A stretch of DNA of 64,000 bases, taken from positions 1 through 64,000 of the forward strand of contig JARLGV010000101.1 in NCBI GenBank assembly GCA_031292555.1, written 5' to 3'. The notes beneath the pieces were generated by a model. It was not told the DNA's origin. It ran no database searches and saw only the letters and a program-made list of their open reading frames with translations. A program made the translations under genes and the position numbers. This DNA is from Fimbriimonas sp. (GTDB taxonomy: Bacteria > Armatimonadota > Fimbriimonadia > Fimbriimonadales > Fimbriimonadaceae). Below, piece by piece: positions 43,440 to 52,572 of this stretch (position 1 is the stretch's first letter; each line of letters starts with the position of its first letter).

Positions 43440-45872
43440 ATGCTGCCACTGTTCGTTATGGCCACTCCCGCCGCAGGTCCTGCCGGCAACCTGAGAATTT
43501 GGTTTGACAAGCCGGCTGAGACCTTTCAGTCTTCGTTGCCGGTTGGCAACGGCCGATTGGGTGGGATGCTCTTCGGAGATCCGTTCAACGACAAGATCGT
43601 CTTGAACGAGTCATCAATGTGGTCTGGCAGACAACTGGATCAGAACAGGGAAGGCGCGTGGAAATCGCGTTCGATGATCTTGGAACTGCTTATGCAGGGC
43701 AAGAACTCGGAGGCGGAGGGGATGATGGACAGCGCCTTCACATGTGACGGCCCCGGAAGTGGTTCCGGGAACGGCAAGGACGGGCCGTACGGATGCTATC
43801 AGGTCTTGGCCAACCTGGATCTCCGGTTCCCACAAACCGGTTCGCCAATTGAACACTACCGAAGAGAACTTGACCTTGAGAGTGGCTATGCCCGAACATC
43901 GTTCGACTCGGCCGGAGTCGCTCAGACAAGGGAACTCATCGCGTCGGCGCCCGACCAGGTCATTGCGTATCGGATTCGTTCTTCCAAGGCGGGCTCACTT
44001 GTCTTCAGTGTTGGACTAACTCGACCAGAGCGCGGCAAAGTTCATCAGGACGGGGATCATGGCATCGCGATTGAGGGCAGGCTCAACGATGGCTCGGGTG
44101 GTGAAGGTCTTGCCTACATCGGACGCGTGCGAGTCATCCCGGCGGGAAAGGGACGGGTCGAGGTCTCGGGTGATCATGTCAGTGTCTCGGGCGCAGACGA
44201 TGTGCTTGTATTGGTGAGCGCTGGGACCAGCTACTCCGGCCCGATCGCAGGGAATCACATGGGGGCCTCCTATCGCGAGGTTACGAAGGCGCAGATCGAA
44301 TCTGCCTCGAAGAAATCTTGGGAACGGATACTCGAGGTTCAGCGCAAGGACCACCGGAAGCTCTTCGATCGGTACTCATTGCACCTGGAGGGTCCCTCTC
44401 GGGACGACCTTCCGACTCCGAAGCGGTTGGAAGCGTTCGAGAAGGACGGTAATGACGTGGGCTTGGAGGCGATATACGCCCAATTCGGTCGATACCTGTT
44501 GATTAGCTCCTCCCGCGAGGGGGGCTTGCCCGCGAACCTGCAAGGGCTATGGGCGGAGGAGTTGCAGACGCCTTGGAATGCGGACTACCACCTTGACATC
44601 AACGTACAGATGAACTATTGGCTAGCGGAGTCGACGAACCTATCCGAGTGCCACCTGCCTCTCACCAGTTTGGTGGAGTCGCTCGTCGAGCCAGGAGCGA
44701 GGACGGCCAAAGCCTACTACAACGCTCCCGGCTGGATCGCCCACGTCATTACAAATCCATGGGCGTTCACAGCGCCTGGCGAAAGTGCGTCTTGGGGAAG
44801 CACCAATACCGGCTCGGGATGGCTCTGCGAGCACCTTTGGGACCACTTTCTTTACACCCGTGATCGGAAATACTTGAAGCGCATCTATCCGATCCTAAAG
44901 GGGGCGGCAGAGTGTTTCAACTCGATTCTCGTGAAGGAACCTAAGCACGGGTGGTTGGTGACCGGGCCATCCAACTCGCCGGAGAACGCTTTTCGCCTAC
45001 CGGACGGGCGTGTCGCCCACACGTGCCTTGGCCCAACGATCGACGAGCAGATCCTGCGGGAGTTATTTGAAAACACCTCGGCGGCGGCTCGAGAGCTTGG
45101 CGTCGACGCGGAATTTGCAGCCGTCCTCGATGCGTCCCGCCGAGAACTCGCGCCGAATCAGATCGGGCCGGATGGACGCCTTCAGGAGTGGCTGGAGCCG
45201 TACGAAGAGGTCGAGCCCCACCATCGGCACACGTCGCACCTTTATGGGCTGTTTCCATCGGACCAGATCACTGAATTCGGGACTCCAGATTTGGCCGAAG
45301 CGACGCGAAAAACCCTGGTTGCGCGTGGCGATGAGAGCACCGGCTGGAGCATGGCTTGGAAGGTCTGCTTCTGGGCTCGGCTGGGTGATGGAGACCACGC
45401 CGAGCGTCTGCTCCATCTCCTGCTCAGGCCGACTGGAGCGGTCGGATACAACATGACTAATGGGGGAGGGACCTATCCGAATCTGTTCGACGCGCATCCT
45501 CCTTTCCAGATAGACGGGAATTTCGGGGCGAGTGCAGGTGTTTCGGAGATGCTTATGCAGAGCCATCGGGAACGCCCGGGCGAGCCGTTCACAGTGAGCC
45601 TGTTGCCGGCACTGCCATCCAAATGGCGATCGGGCGAGGTAAAGGGGATGCGCGCACGCGGCGGAATCGAAGTGGACATCAGTTGGAAGGACGGCGCCCT
45701 GAAGAACGCTCAACTTCGGTCGACGGTGAACGTGGCGCAATCCGTGCGATTGAGAACGAAGGGACCTGTCCGAATCTTGTCCGGTTCAACGCACGTGCCG
45801 GTCCGAACTGTCGATTCAAACGTCGTCACGTTCGATCTGCCCAGCCATGCAACTTTCAGAGTGGAGGGTTAA
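43440..45872 (+). CDS. GH95 alpha-L-fucosidase or galactosidase
   Basis: 810 aa, typical for GH95. The N-terminal beta domain begins [20 protein letters not shown] and carries [19 protein letters not shown]. The (alpha/alpha)6 catalytic domain has [64 protein letters not shown] and [13 protein letters not shown], and [17 protein letters not shown] ends the domain. These include the Asn/Asp/Glu residues used by GH95. No clear signal peptide is seen at this start, so it may be cytoplasmic or the start may lie elsewhere. CATAAT ends 5 bases before the ATG. It removes terminal L-fucose or related sugars from glycans. Confidence 0.9.
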   Translation: MLPLFVMATPAAGPAGNLRIWFDKPAETFQSSLPVGNGRLGGMLFGDPFNDKIVLNESSMWSGRQLDQNREGAWKSRSMILELLMQGKNSEAEGMMDSAFTCDGPGSGSGNGKDGPYGCYQVLANLDLRFPQTGSPIEHYRRELDLESGYARTSFDSAGVAQTRELIASAPDQVIAYRIRSSKAGSLVFSVGLTRPERGKVHQDGDHGIAIEGRLNDGSGGEGLAYIGRVRVIPAGKGRVEVSGDHVSVSGADDVLVLVSAGTSYSGPIAGNHMGASYREVTKAQIESASKKSWERILEVQRKDHRKLFDRYSLHLEGPSRDDLPTPKRLEAFEKDGNDVGLEAIYAQFGRYLLISSSREGGLPANLQGLWAEELQTPWNADYHLDINVQMNYWLAESTNLSECHLPLTSLVESLVEPGARTAKAYYNAPGWIAHVITNPWAFTAPGESASWGSTNTGSGWLCEHLWDHFLYTRDRKYLKRIYPILKGAAECFNSILVKEPKHGWLVTGPSNSPENAFRLPDGRVAHTCLGPTIDEQILRELFENTSAAARELGVDAEFAAVLDASRRELAPNQIGPDGRLQEWLEPYEEVEPHHRHTSHLYGLFPSDQITEFGTPDLAEATRKTLVARGDESTGWSMAWKVCFWARLGDGDHAERLLHLLLRPTGAVGYNMTNGGGTYPNLFDAHPPFQIDGNFGASAGVSEMLMQSHRERPGEPFTVSLLPALPSKWRSGEVKGMRARGGIEVDISWKDGALKNAQLRSTVNVAQSVRLRTKGPVRILSGSTHVPVRTVDSNVVTFDLPSHATFRVEG

Positions 45873-45916
45873 CATCGGACGTGGTTTGTTCTCAGGGATC
45901 GGTCCCTTACCGGCCT

Positions 45917-45945
45917 TTGGGCCGACGGCGTATCTCAGGGATAAT
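45917..45945 (+). promoter_or_regulatory. Sigma-70-like promoter for the acetyltransferase gene
   Basis: TTGGGC (45917-45922) and GATAAT (45940-45945) are 17 bases apart. The -10 ends 11 bases before the ATG at 45957, so the leader would be about 4 bases. There is no purine-rich ribosome site, in line with a near-leaderless message. Confidence 0.5.
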
Positions 45946-45956
45946 GTTCTCTTACA

Positions 45957-46553
45957 ATGAGTGCGACAATCCGATTGGTCCGGCCGGAGGATGCGGAGGA
46001 GACTGCTGCGATCTATCGGCCATTTGTGACGGACACGCCCGTCTCTTTCGAGTCCCAGGCGCCTGATGCCGATGAGATGCGACAAAGGATTGGGGCGATC
46101 CTACCCAGTTATCCATGGCTGGTCTGCGACCTCGATGGGCAGTTGGCCGGGTATGCCTATGCCAGCCAGCATCGTCCCCGATATCACTACCGGTGGTCGG
46201 TGGATGTGACGGTATATATCCACGAAGGGTTCAGGCGCCGCCGAATCGGGTACGCGCTATACGCATCCTTGCTAGCCTTGCTGCCCATCCAGGGTTTCGT
46301 TTCGGCCCACGCGGGGATTACCTTGCCGAACGACGGAAGCGTAGGGCTACACGAGGCCCACGGGTTCCGGCAGATCGCGCTATACCCTGCTGTAGGGCAC
46401 AAGTTTGGCGTCTGGCATAGCGTGGGTTGGTGGCACCGACTTCTGCAAGATCCTCCCGCCGAACCCTCCAATCCGATAGATCTCCATTCGGCCCAAGCGG
46501 ATCCGAGATGGCTGCCTGCAATGGCTGCGGGCCAGGTGCTTGACACGCAATGA
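45957..46553 (+). CDS. GNAT acetyltransferase (phosphinothricin acetyltransferase-like)
   Basis: 198 aa. IRLVRPEDAEETAAIYRPFV (5-24), SFESQAPDADEM, LAGYAYASQHRPRYHYRWSV, DVTVYIHEGFRRRRIGYALY with the acetyl-CoA pyrophosphate loop (RRRRIG) and GFRQIALYPAVGHKFGVWHS match the Pat/YncA type. These enzymes acetylate amines such as methionine sulfone analogues or glufosinate-like compounds. About 30 extra C-terminal residues are of no clear role. It overlaps the next gene by four bases (ATGA). Confidence 0.88.
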   Translation: MSATIRLVRPEDAEETAAIYRPFVTDTPVSFESQAPDADEMRQRIGAILPSYPWLVCDLDGQLAGYAYASQHRPRYHYRWSVDVTVYIHEGFRRRRIGYALYASLLALLPIQGFVSAHAGITLPNDGSVGLHEAHGFRQIALYPAVGHKFGVWHSVGWWHRLLQDPPAEPSNPIDLHSAQADPRWLPAMAAGQVLDTQ

Positions 46554-47020
46554 AGGAAGTGACTCCTGAGGAAGACGCCAAGATCCAGCAGTCGTTTAGA
46601 GTCTGTCGGGAAGAGGTAAAGCACGAATACGGCGTGCTCGCCAACCGTTTGAACTCCTACATCACGTCGCAAGCGTTTCTGGTGTCGGGTTACGCGGTGT
46701 CGATGGCGAATACGAATCCGGTCTGGGGAAGCGCATTTCGGTTGGTCTATCCGTTGATTCTCTGCATACTCGGAATGATTCTCTCCATCCGGGCCAAACC
46801 GGGAATATCTGGAGTCTGTCGTGTGATTCAACAGTGGCATGCCAAGCAAAGTGAGCTATTCCGGTCCGGCGCCTCGCTGGACGACTACAGCGTTCTTAGG
46901 CACGATTCAGTTAAGAAGATCCACGATAACAACTTGATCTTCGCCCAGTCCTCAACCTATATCTTCGGTGGAGCGTGGATTTTGATGGGCCTGCTTTCGA
47001 TATACCTGCACTTCGCCTAG
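46550..47020 (+). CDS. Hypothetical membrane protein, 156 aa
   Basis: Two to three predicted membrane helices (about 37-52, 64-82 and 135-154) flank a polar segment; the N-terminal 30 residues are charged and helical (EDAKIQQSFRVCREEVKHEY). No family I can name with confidence. It is coupled to the acetyltransferase gene by an ATGA overlap. Its TAG stop interlocks with the stop of the convergent PD40 gene. Confidence 0.65.
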   Translation: MKEVTPEEDAKIQQSFRVCREEVKHEYGVLANRLNSYITSQAFLVSGYAVSMANTNPVWGSAFRLVYPLILCILGMILSIRAKPGISGVCRVIQQWHAKQSELFRSGASLDDYSVLRHDSVKKIHDNNLIFAQSSTYIFGGAWILMGLLSIYLHFA

Positions 47021-48309
47021 CCGCTAGACTTAACTTGGGGGCTGAAGACGGGGAAGCCGAAATCGCCATCGCCGGTAACGGCTCGCATCGTGCCATCGTC
47101 GATCCTCAAATCGTAGATCGTCCGCTTGCCTCGGGTGTCGCGTATTGCCAGGAGAAGGTGGTTGCCGTCGGGACTCCAACTTGGTTCGTGGACGTCTCCA
47201 GGAACCTTGAATTGCTTAAAGCCGGGATCGCGCGTGGTAGGGAAGTTGGCGACCATCGTGGGAGTCAGGCCTCCGTTCTCGATCTTGCCGATCACCAACA
47301 CGAGAGACGACCCATCCGGCTTGATCGCCGGTGAACCGAAGGCGACCTTGTCGCTCTTGGTTATCAACGTGCTCTGGCCTTTCTCCAAGTCATATATTGC
47401 GACCGCATTCATGAATGGCTTGGGAGTCGGGTTACCATTGGGGTCGGTTGGTGGGACGTCGGGCCATTGGAAGTTCTGGATCGTATAGACGACATTTCCA
47501 TCCTTTGGGTTAACTGCAAGATCGATATGCTCTGCCGAAGCAATCGCCTTTGGCTGGGGGAGCTTTCCGCTTTCGGGCTGCATATCCTGCAAAATCAGCA
47601 CCTCGCCGTTCTCGCGACGCATGATGCCGGCGATGTATCGCTTATTTCCACACCACTGGGCGACTCGGAAGCTGGTGCCGAGGCGACCATAGACGCCCTG
47701 GAACTGGCTGTCGATGCCACCCTTCTCGTTTTCGTCCCCCTGAGTCTGGGTGATTTCTTTGGTCGTTGGCGGAAGAACCTGCTCGGTCGAAGTGTTCGCC
47801 GGGTCGAATTGCTGCACCAAGCCGCCGCAGGTGATCAGAGATTTCGCCTCACCGTCTCGCTCGTCAGTGGGTTGAACGGAAAAGGTCGGATTGCTTCGAG
47901 CGCGAGTGCCGGTTGTCCTTTGCTCGGCTGGCTTTTCCAGTTTCGGTGACCATCGGTAGAGGTTAAAGTTGTGCTCGCTCCGGTCGCTGATGAAATAGAG
48001 GAAATTCCCCTTCGGCGACCAGGCCAGATCACGATCAGTCGAATGAGACTTGTATCCGAGGTCTCGATGAATCACTCCGTCTGGCGATATCAATACCGCC
48101 TGGTGCCCCTCGGGCAAGTACTCGACGGCGGCGACCCAGCCGGCTGTATCGGAGGAGACGAGCATATCCAGGTCCGAGCGGTACTTGAGGAACCAGAGCA
48201 AGCCGTAGAGCAAACTGCCGACAACAACGACCAGACAGAATGTCCGAATGGCAAGTTTCTTGCTAATTTGCGGCAATATCGATGGCGAATTACTGTTGGC
48301 AGATCCCAT
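47017..48309 (-). CDS. Membrane-anchored PD40 (TolB-like) beta-propeller protein
   Basis: 430 aa. A single helix near the N-terminus (about 22-42) anchors a periplasmic domain built of PD40-type blades: DLAWSPKGNFLYFISDRSE, FGSPAIKPDGSSLVLVIGK and EPSWSPDGNHLLLAIRDTRG. Such propellers serve as protein-interaction platforms. An acidic, Gln/Pro-rich insert lies at about 150-205. It sits 10 bases after fmt on the same strand, so it is probably the last gene of the hflX-prmC-def-fmt group. No pal, tolA or tolQ is nearby, so this is not a standard TolB. Confidence 0.72.
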   Translation of the reverse strand: MGSANSNSPSILPQISKKLAIRTFCLVVVVGSLLYGLLWFLKYRSDLDMLVSSDTAGWVAAVEYLPEGHQAVLISPDGVIHRDLGYKSHSTDRDLAWSPKGNFLYFISDRSEHNFNLYRWSPKLEKPAEQRTTGTRARSNPTFSVQPTDERDGEAKSLITCGGLVQQFDPANTSTEQVLPPTTKEITQTQGDENEKGGIDSQFQGVYGRLGTSFRVAQWCGNKRYIAGIMRRENGEVLILQDMQPESGKLPQPKAIASAEHIDLAVNPKDGNVVYTIQNFQWPDVPPTDPNGNPTPKPFMNAVAIYDLEKGQSTLITKSDKVAFGSPAIKPDGSSLVLVIGKIENGGLTPTMVANFPTTRDPGFKQFKVPGDVHEPSWSPDGNHLLLAIRDTRGKRTIYDLRIDDGTMRAVTGDGDFGFPVFSPQVKSSG

Positions 48310-48319
48310 AGACGTCTGT

Positions 48320-49228
48320 TCAAACTAAACGCGATCCGGGGCGTAAGCGTGCCCCGTTTGCGAAGTCCCTTCCGGTCATCCTCTTTTTACCTTCTGGCTG
48401 AACCTCGTGAAGCTCGATTGACCCGTTTAGGAAGCCAACCGTTAGCGGCGAAGTAGAAATGACCTCACTCGGCTCGCCAAGTCGCTCGGATAGCCTGGCT
48501 TGAGACAAACGCAAAAGGCCGTGGGCACTTCGGACGAAAGCGCCCGGTTCCGGAGTGAAGGCGCGGAAACGAGCGTATTCCTCGTGAGCGGGTCGCCCAA
48601 AGATCAATTCCGCTTCTGATTTCTCGATTTTGGCCGCATAGGTAGCGTCCTCGTTGATCTGGGGCTGAATGGGATAGTTTCCGGCCACAATGCGCGGCAT
48701 CCACTCCTGTGCCATCTCGGCGGCGATGGCCGCAAGTCGGAACTGTAAGTCGCCGTAGGTTTCATCGGCGAGGATCTCGCAGCGGCGAATATCGATGATC
48801 GCGCCGGTGTCCATGCCCTTATCCATCTGCATGAGCGTGACGCCAGTCTGCGGTTCGCCATTGAGCAGGCATCGCTGGATTGGGGCGGCGCCCCGGTACT
48901 TGGGCAAGATCGAACCGTGGAGATTGATGCCACCAAATTTCGCGGTATCGAGGAGGCGTTGGGACAGGATCTGTCCGTAGCTTGCCACGACAAGGGCGTC
49001 CGGCTTGATTTCGAGGAACCGCTCGATCCACTCCGGTGCTCTGCTCTTCTCTGGCGTCTCGACGGGCAAGCCGAGTTCGATGGCCTGCAGCTTGATCGGA
49101 GACGGGGTGAGGCGCAGTCCACGCCCGCTAGGACGATCGGGCTGGGTCACGACGAGAGACACGTCGTTGGCAAGAATGCGAAGCGACGGGATGGCAAAGG
49201 AACCAGTGCCGAAAAAGATCAGCGACAT
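48320..49228 (-). CDS. fmt: Methionyl-tRNA formyltransferase
   Basis: 302 aa. FFGTGSFAIPSL (5-16), the formyl-folate site with Asn102, His104 and the conserved HGSILPKYRGAAPIQ (104-118), and the C-terminal OB-like domain (about 205-300) are all present. It formylates the initiator Met-tRNA with 10-formyl-tetrahydrofolate. It begins 3 bases after the end of def, the usual fmt/def pairing. High confidence. Confidence 0.95.
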   Translation of the reverse strand: MSLIFFGTGSFAIPSLRILANDVSLVVTQPDRPSGRGLRLTPSPIKLQAIELGLPVETPEKSRAPEWIERFLEIKPDALVVASYGQILSQRLLDTAKFGGINLHGSILPKYRGAAPIQRCLLNGEPQTGVTLMQMDKGMDTGAIIDIRRCEILADETYGDLQFRLAAIAAEMAQEWMPRIVAGNYPIQPQINEDATYAAKIEKSEAELIFGRPAHEEYARFRAFTPEPGAFVRSAHGLLRLSQARLSERLGEPSEVISTSPLTVGFLNGSIELHEVQPEGKKRMTGRDFANGARLRPGSRLV

Positions 49229-49231
49229 GGG

Positions 49232-49768
49232 CTATTCTGCTGGGTCATCGGATCCTTCAGGATTTGTCCAGTGCAGAGTCTCAGCGATCACCTTATCGAT
49301 GAACAAGACGCCGTCCAGATGGTCGATTTCATGCTGCACTACTCGAGCAGGCATGCCCTCTAGTTCGTAGGTCAATTCTCTGCCCCGGCGGTCCAGGGCT
49401 TCTACCTCCACGTATTGAGCGCGCTTAACGTCGCCGTACAAACCGGGGATGCTCAGGCAGCCTTCCTGTCCCACCTGCTCGCCCTCGGAAACCACGATCT
49501 TCGGATTAATGAGCGCAGTTGGTCTCATGCCGTCCGGGGCGATCACGATGATCCTCTGAAGGATGCCGACTTGGGGCGCGGCCAACCCGACGCCATTGGC
49601 CTTTCGCATGATTCTCATCATGTCGTCGATCAATAGAAGGGACTTCTTGTTGATCTTCGTCACATCGCCTGCCACCTGTCGAAGGACAGGCGCAGGGATC
49701 TTGACGACCGGGCGCTCGCCGTTCTGCACGTAGAGATGCTTGTATTCGTCAGGAACGACGATCTGCAT
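49232..49768 (-). CDS. def: Peptide deformylase
   Basis: 178 aa. Motifs: GVGLAAPQ (59-66), EGCLSIP with the metal ligand Cys104 (102-108) and QHEIDHLDG with His146, Glu147 and His150. It removes the formyl group from nascent proteins and uses Fe or Zn. ATG 49768 is chosen because it leaves 8 bases after the prmC stop; a longer frame would read through the end of prmC. The order prmC-def-fmt on one strand suggests an operon for translation factors. Confidence 0.95.
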   Translation of the reverse strand: MQIVVPDEYKHLYVQNGERPVVKIPAPVLRQVAGDVTKINKKSLLLIDDMMRIMRKANGVGLAAPQVGILQRIIVIAPDGMRPTALINPKIVVSEGEQVGQEGCLSIPGLYGDVKRAQYVEVEALDRRGRELTYELEGMPARVVQHEIDHLDGVLFIDKVIAETLHWTNPEGSDDPAE

Positions 49769-49776
49769 TCCAAGAA

Positions 49777-50628
49777 TTATGAATCGTTCGGCGTCCTTTT
49801 GGCACGTTCGAAAAGCACAGTTCGGTCGATGCCTCCAAGATCCTTCATTGTGCCCACGTGCAGCCACCCATGTTCAGTGAAGATATGCGCGACGGAAATG
49901 GCTTGGCGGTAGCCGACTTCCACTGCCAATCGTCCGTCACTCGACAGATGACTGGCGCCCTCTTTGGCGAGTCGCTCGTAAAGCTCCAGCCCAGTCTGCC
50001 CGCTAAAGAGCGCCAGTCGGGGCTCGTATCCCACGACCTCTTCTGCCAGCGATTCGCTCAATGCGATATAAGGAGGGTTGGAAAGGATCAAGTCGAACTG
50101 CCTATCGCCGAGACCTGCAAACATGTCCGACAAGACCAGCTCGATATCGACGTTCAGCGCGTTGGCGTTCTGTCGAGCAACGTCGAGGGCGCCTTCAGAA
50201 ATGTCGGTGGCGACGACATCTGCTTGGGGGAATTCGCACTTCACGGTGATTGCGATACAGCCCGATCCGGCGCCCAGGTCAAGGACCTTCGGGCGGTTGC
50301 CTTGGCGGGGTCGAATCCAGTCGAGAGCGAATTCGACCAAGAGCTCGGTTTCCTGCCTTGGAATGAGAACCCGCGGGTCCACGTAGAACACGCGGCCGTA
50401 AAACTCGCGCCGACCGACGATGTAGGCAAGTGGTTCGTGATTCATTCGACGGGCGAGCAACGGGTCCAAGATTTTGATCGGTGCAATGTCTTCGCCGTGT
50501 GCGAACAGCCACGATCGGTCGACGCCGAGTGCATGGCAGGCGAGGAGCTGCGCCTCCAAAAAGGCAGCGTCGACTCCATTGGCACTTAGCGCGTCACGAG
50601 ACTTGGTCAGCCATTCGCGAACTAGGAT
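49777..50628 (-). CDS. prmC: Release factor glutamine methyltransferase (start probably ATC)
   Basis: 283 aa if translation starts at 50628. The methyltransferase core has the SAM site DLGAGSGC (117-124) and NPPYIALSE with the glutamine-binding NPPY (184-187). PrmC methylates the GGQ glutamine of release factors RF1 and RF2. From the first canonical codon (TTG 50559) the protein would be 260 aa and lack the start of its N-terminal helix bundle. In-frame upstream codons continue the family-typical N-terminus (REWLTKSRDALSANGVDAAF) up to a stop two codons before 50628. No ATG, GTG or TTG lies in between, but GGAGGG is 7 bases before an ATC codon. So an ATC start is likely. Confidence 0.88.
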   Translation of the reverse strand: MLVREWLTKSRDALSANGVDAAFLEAQLLACHALGVDRSWLFAHGEDIAPIKILDPLLARRMNHEPLAYIVGRREFYGRVFYVDPRVLIPRQETELLVEFALDWIRPRQGNRPKVLDLGAGSGCIAITVKCEFPQADVVATDISEGALDVARQNANALNVDIELVLSDMFAGLGDRQFDLILSNPPYIALSESLAEEVVGYEPRLALFSGQTGLELYERLAKEGASHLSSDGRLAVEVGYRQAISVAHIFTEHGWLHVGTMKDLGGIDRTVLFERAKRTPNDS

Positions 50629-50670
50629 TGATCAGCCCTCCGGTTATCTCCTAGGAAGGCAGCGCGCCTC

Positions 50671-51936
50671 TCAAACACGGTACTTCTCGAGCTTCTGGCG
50701 CATCTCCGAGACCAACTCGGCTTCGATGTAGATGCCATCCTCCCGATACTCCTGCTTGAGAACTCGGCCGAAGTTATAGCACTCCTGCAACATGGACTGA
50801 AATTCGTATGGGATTAGCGCATGAACTGTCCCGAGGAGAGATTGGACTTGTCTCTTGATCGCAAGTTGGAGGTCGTTCAAACCGTGGCCGTTGAATGCCG
50901 ATATGGCAACCGAATTCGGCCACTCGGCAACGATCCGCCTCAGTTCGACCTTATTTGGAATGAGGTCGATCTTGTTGAATATCGTGACCATTGGCTTGTC
51001 GTGAGCCCCAAGCTTCTCAAGAGTCTCCATTACAGCATCTGACTGCATCTCCCATGCCGGATTGGAGAGGTCGACGACATGCATGATGAAATCGGAGTAC
51101 GTGACTTCCTCTAGAGTGGACTGGAAGGCGGCAACCAGGTGAGTTGGCAGTTTGCGGATGAAGCCAACCGTATCGGTTAGGAACAATGCGTATCCATCGG
51201 CGAGGTCAATCTTTCGGGTCGTCGGATCCAGCGTGGCGAATGGCATTGCATCGGCAAGTAGGTCGGTGCCGGCCATTTGGTTCATCAAGGTTGACTTTCC
51301 GGCGCTCGTATAGCCGACGATGGAGGCGAATGGAAACGGGTGTTTTCGCCTTCCGGCGCGCTGCTGGTTTCGAATGCGCTTGACCTCTTCGATCTCGTCC
51401 TTAAGCGACGAAATCCGGTCTCGTGCAAGGCGCCGGTCAGATTCGAGTTTGGTTTCGCCGGGACCCCTCATTCCGATGCCGCCTTTCTGCCGTTCGAACT
51501 TCGTGTAGACGGACATAAGCTTTGGCATCATGTACGTCAACTGGGCAAGCTCCACCTGCAGCATGCCTTCGCGCGTTCGTGCTCTCCGGGCGAAGATGTC
51601 AAGGATGAGCTGGGTGCGATCGATCACCTTGCACTTGAAAGCCTCCTCCAAGTTTCTTTGCTGCATGCCGCTGACCTCGCTGTCGATCAGAACGAGATCG
51701 GCCTTGACCTCCTGAGCCAAGGCTCGAATTTCCTCGACCTTCCCGGTGCCCACAAAGGTGCCCTTGTAAGGGCGATCCAGTCGTTGACGGATCGAAGCGA
51801 TCGGTTGCACCGCAGCGGCTTCGCAAAGACCCGCCAATTCGTCCTCCACGATCTGGTCTTCGGTTTCGTCTTCGTTGACAAAGACGAGCACGGCCGTTTC
51901 GGTGGGGATTTCCAGATTCTGAAGGGTTTTTGCCAT
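50671..51936 (-). CDS. hflX: GTPase HflX
   Basis: 421 aa. The HflX N-terminal domain (KGTFVGTGKVEEIRAL, 58-73) is followed by a coiled linker with GGIGMRGPGETKLE (152-165). The G domain has G1 GYTSAGKST (208-216), G3 DTVGF (255-259) and G4 NKID. The C-terminal extension ends in YRV. HflX binds the 50S ribosome and splits stalled or heat-damaged ribosomes. It precedes prmC by 42 bases and has a TATAGA hexamer 10 bases upstream of its ATG. Confidence 0.95.
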   Translation of the reverse strand: MAKTLQNLEIPTETAVLVFVNEDETEDQIVEDELAGLCEAAAVQPIASIRQRLDRPYKGTFVGTGKVEEIRALAQEVKADLVLIDSEVSGMQQRNLEEAFKCKVIDRTQLILDIFARRARTREGMLQVELAQLTYMMPKLMSVYTKFERQKGGIGMRGPGETKLESDRRLARDRISSLKDEIEEVKRIRNQQRAGRRKHPFPFASIVGYTSAGKSTLMNQMAGTDLLADAMPFATLDPTTRKIDLADGYALFLTDTVGFIRKLPTHLVAAFQSTLEEVTYSDFIMHVVDLSNPAWEMQSDAVMETLEKLGAHDKPMVTIFNKIDLIPNKVELRRIVAEWPNSVAISAFNGHGLNDLQLAIKRQVQSLLGTVHALIPYEFQSMLQECYNFGRVLKQEYREDGIYIEAELVSEMRQKLEKYRV

Positions 51937-51960
51937 CGGGGAAGTGTCTATAGGAGAAGA

Positions 51961-51977
51961 CGCCGGAGGATCCGGCG
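51961..51977 (-). terminator. Terminator-like hairpin between the outer-membrane protein gene and hflX
   Basis: cgccgga (51961-51967) pairs with tccggcg (51971-51977) around a GGA loop. On the minus strand it is followed by TCTTCTCCT, a loosely T-rich tail, and then by the hflX promoter region. It probably ends the upstream transcript. Confidence 0.5.
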
Positions 51978-51999
51978 CCTCTGCCCTTAGGCGTGCTCT

Positions 52000-52557
52000 T
52001 TATAGACTGAACAAGGCATACGTTGCGCTCAAGCTCAAGCCGTCGAAATCGAATCCGCTTGATGGGGTGAAGAAGTTATATTTGGCCGAGACTCGAATCT
52101 TCGAGCCGATCTGGAAGCCAGCTTCCAAACCTGCCGTACCACCCAGGCGCTTGACACCGAAGTGGCTGCCTGCGGTGTCCGTGATGCTGTAGTCGTAATA
52201 GGCCACACCAGCGAACGGCCGGATGTAAGGCAGAAACTCAGAGCTGTTATCGACACCGAAGTGGTATTCGTAGCCGAATGTATAAGGGACGATGTAAAGC
52301 GAGTTCGAATTGCCCTTCGCCACGATCAGCGAAAGCGATGGCGTGATCGATCCCTCGCTCGGACGGCTGACGCCGGTAGCGCCGAAACCAATCTGGAAGG
52401 CGCCCGAACCCAGGTCCTTTCGGATTTCGCTGCTTGACGGCATGAAAATCCCGATTGAAGGTCCGAAGGATGCGGACGGGGGAGTTGGCTGCTGCGCAAA
52501 GGCAGGCGAAACGACCGTAACGAGCGCTCCAAGCGCGACCAGCGACTTCTTATTCAT
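52000..52557 (-). CDS. Small outer-membrane beta-barrel protein
   Basis: 185 aa. A clear signal peptide (MNKKSLVALGALVTVVSPAF, cleavage after AFA at about residue 21) is followed by alternating beta strands with aromatic girdle residues (SLYIVPYTFGYEYHFGV, FAGVAYYDYSI, SKIRVSAKYNFF). It ends in LSATYALFSL. About eight strands would fit an OmpX/OmpW-size barrel, although the last residue is Leu instead of Phe. ATG 52557 fits the signal peptide; a start three codons earlier is also possible. TATGAT lies just upstream. Supports a two-membrane envelope. Confidence 0.75.
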   Translation of the reverse strand: MNKKSLVALGALVTVVSPAFAQQPTPPSASFGPSIGIFMPSSSEIRKDLGSGAFQIGFGATGVSRPSEGSITPSLSLIVAKGNSNSLYIVPYTFGYEYHFGVDNSSEFLPYIRPFAGVAYYDYSITDTAGSHFGVKRLGGTAGLEAGFQIGSKIRVSAKYNFFTPSSGFDFDGLSLSATYALFSL

Positions 52558-52572
52558 AAAAACCATTGGCTA

